From Petrosia ficiformis (Eukaryota > Porifera > Demospongiae > Haplosclerida > Petrosiidae), in contig OX345648.1 of the NCBI GenBank assembly GCA_947044365.1, positions 4,793,481 to 4,857,480 of the forward strand: DNA of 64,000 nucleotides, in the 5' to 3' direction. The notes beneath the pieces are model-generated. The model made no database searches. It saw only the letters and a list, made by a program, of their open reading frames with translations, and was not told the DNA's origin. A program made the translations under genes and the position numbers. Shown one piece after another: positions 63,818 through 64,000 of this stretch. Each line of letters starts with the position of its first letter. Position 1 is the first letter of the stretch.

Positions 63818-64000
63818 TGTTGTATCACTGTTTTTGATAAGCTCATATGGCGCACCATTGGCCCAAAGAGCTTCTTATTTGGCACTGTACAGTTCTCTCT
63901 TTGGGACAGATGGCACAGCTAACTAAATGATTATATTGTAACCAACAGCATTAACTCTTTGTTAAATGACTCAACATGTATTCCCAATGGCGCACACACT
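63818..64000. mobile_element. Family G element, copy 2 (cut by window edge)
   Basis: CATATGGCGCACCATTGGCCC, CAGCATTAACTCTTTGTTAAA and AATGGCGCACACACT match copy 1. Confidence 0.65.

Overview
This is eukaryotic, AT-rich animal DNA: spliced genes with GT-AG introns, strongly animal-like CTR9 and MED25 proteins, and introns packed with non-autonomous foldback/MITE elements and satellites. The species cannot be fixed from sequence alone; a sponge or another early-branching or invertebrate animal is a low-confidence guess. No transposase or reverse transcriptase frame was seen. All gene models below were built by hand from frame continuity, splice signals and remembered family sequences; no alignment or search was run.

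Layout. (1) 1-7646, minus strand: 5' and middle part of MED25, a Mediator subunit, in eight exons. The von Willebrand A domain is complete and the gene runs off the left edge inside a Ser/Pro/Thr-rich linker. (2) 7647-7924: a 278-bp head-to-head promoter. (3) 7925-10060, plus: a seven-exon eIF4A-type RNA helicase, 444 residues, with DEVD in place of DEAD and TAT in place of SAT. (4) 10395-35670, plus: complete CTR9 (PAF1 complex) in 26 exons, 1106 residues. (5) 35671-40627: intergenic, repeats only. (6) 40628 to at least 63198, plus: 5' part of a secreted or membrane leucine-rich-repeat protein whose repeats lie on phase-2 exons of about 72 nt, an architecture known from LGR-type receptors. 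It runs off the right edge.

Three of the four genes act in RNA polymerase II transcription or in translation: MED25 links activators to Mediator, CTR9 scaffolds the PAF1 elongation complex, and the helicase resembles a translation-initiation factor. MED25 and the helicase share a promoter, and CTR9 starts 334 bp after the helicase stop. Nothing here shows that the proteins form one pathway.

Introns and spacers hold at least nine interspersed families, named A-I here. A is about 450-500 bp with a GGCCC palindrome at one end, and one copy is doubled into a 1.07-kb palindrome. B is about 250 bp with TTCAC..TGACCTCA ends. C is TTAGTTA-rich with AGTGTTGTTTTAGT ends. D-I are smaller foldback families. 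Several are nested, which gives a relative order of insertion. Tandem repeats range from CA, CT, ACAT and ACATGT arrays to units of 20, 25, 28, 35, 37, 39, 87, 95 and about 125 bp. Most long open frames in the window are artefacts of these repeats.
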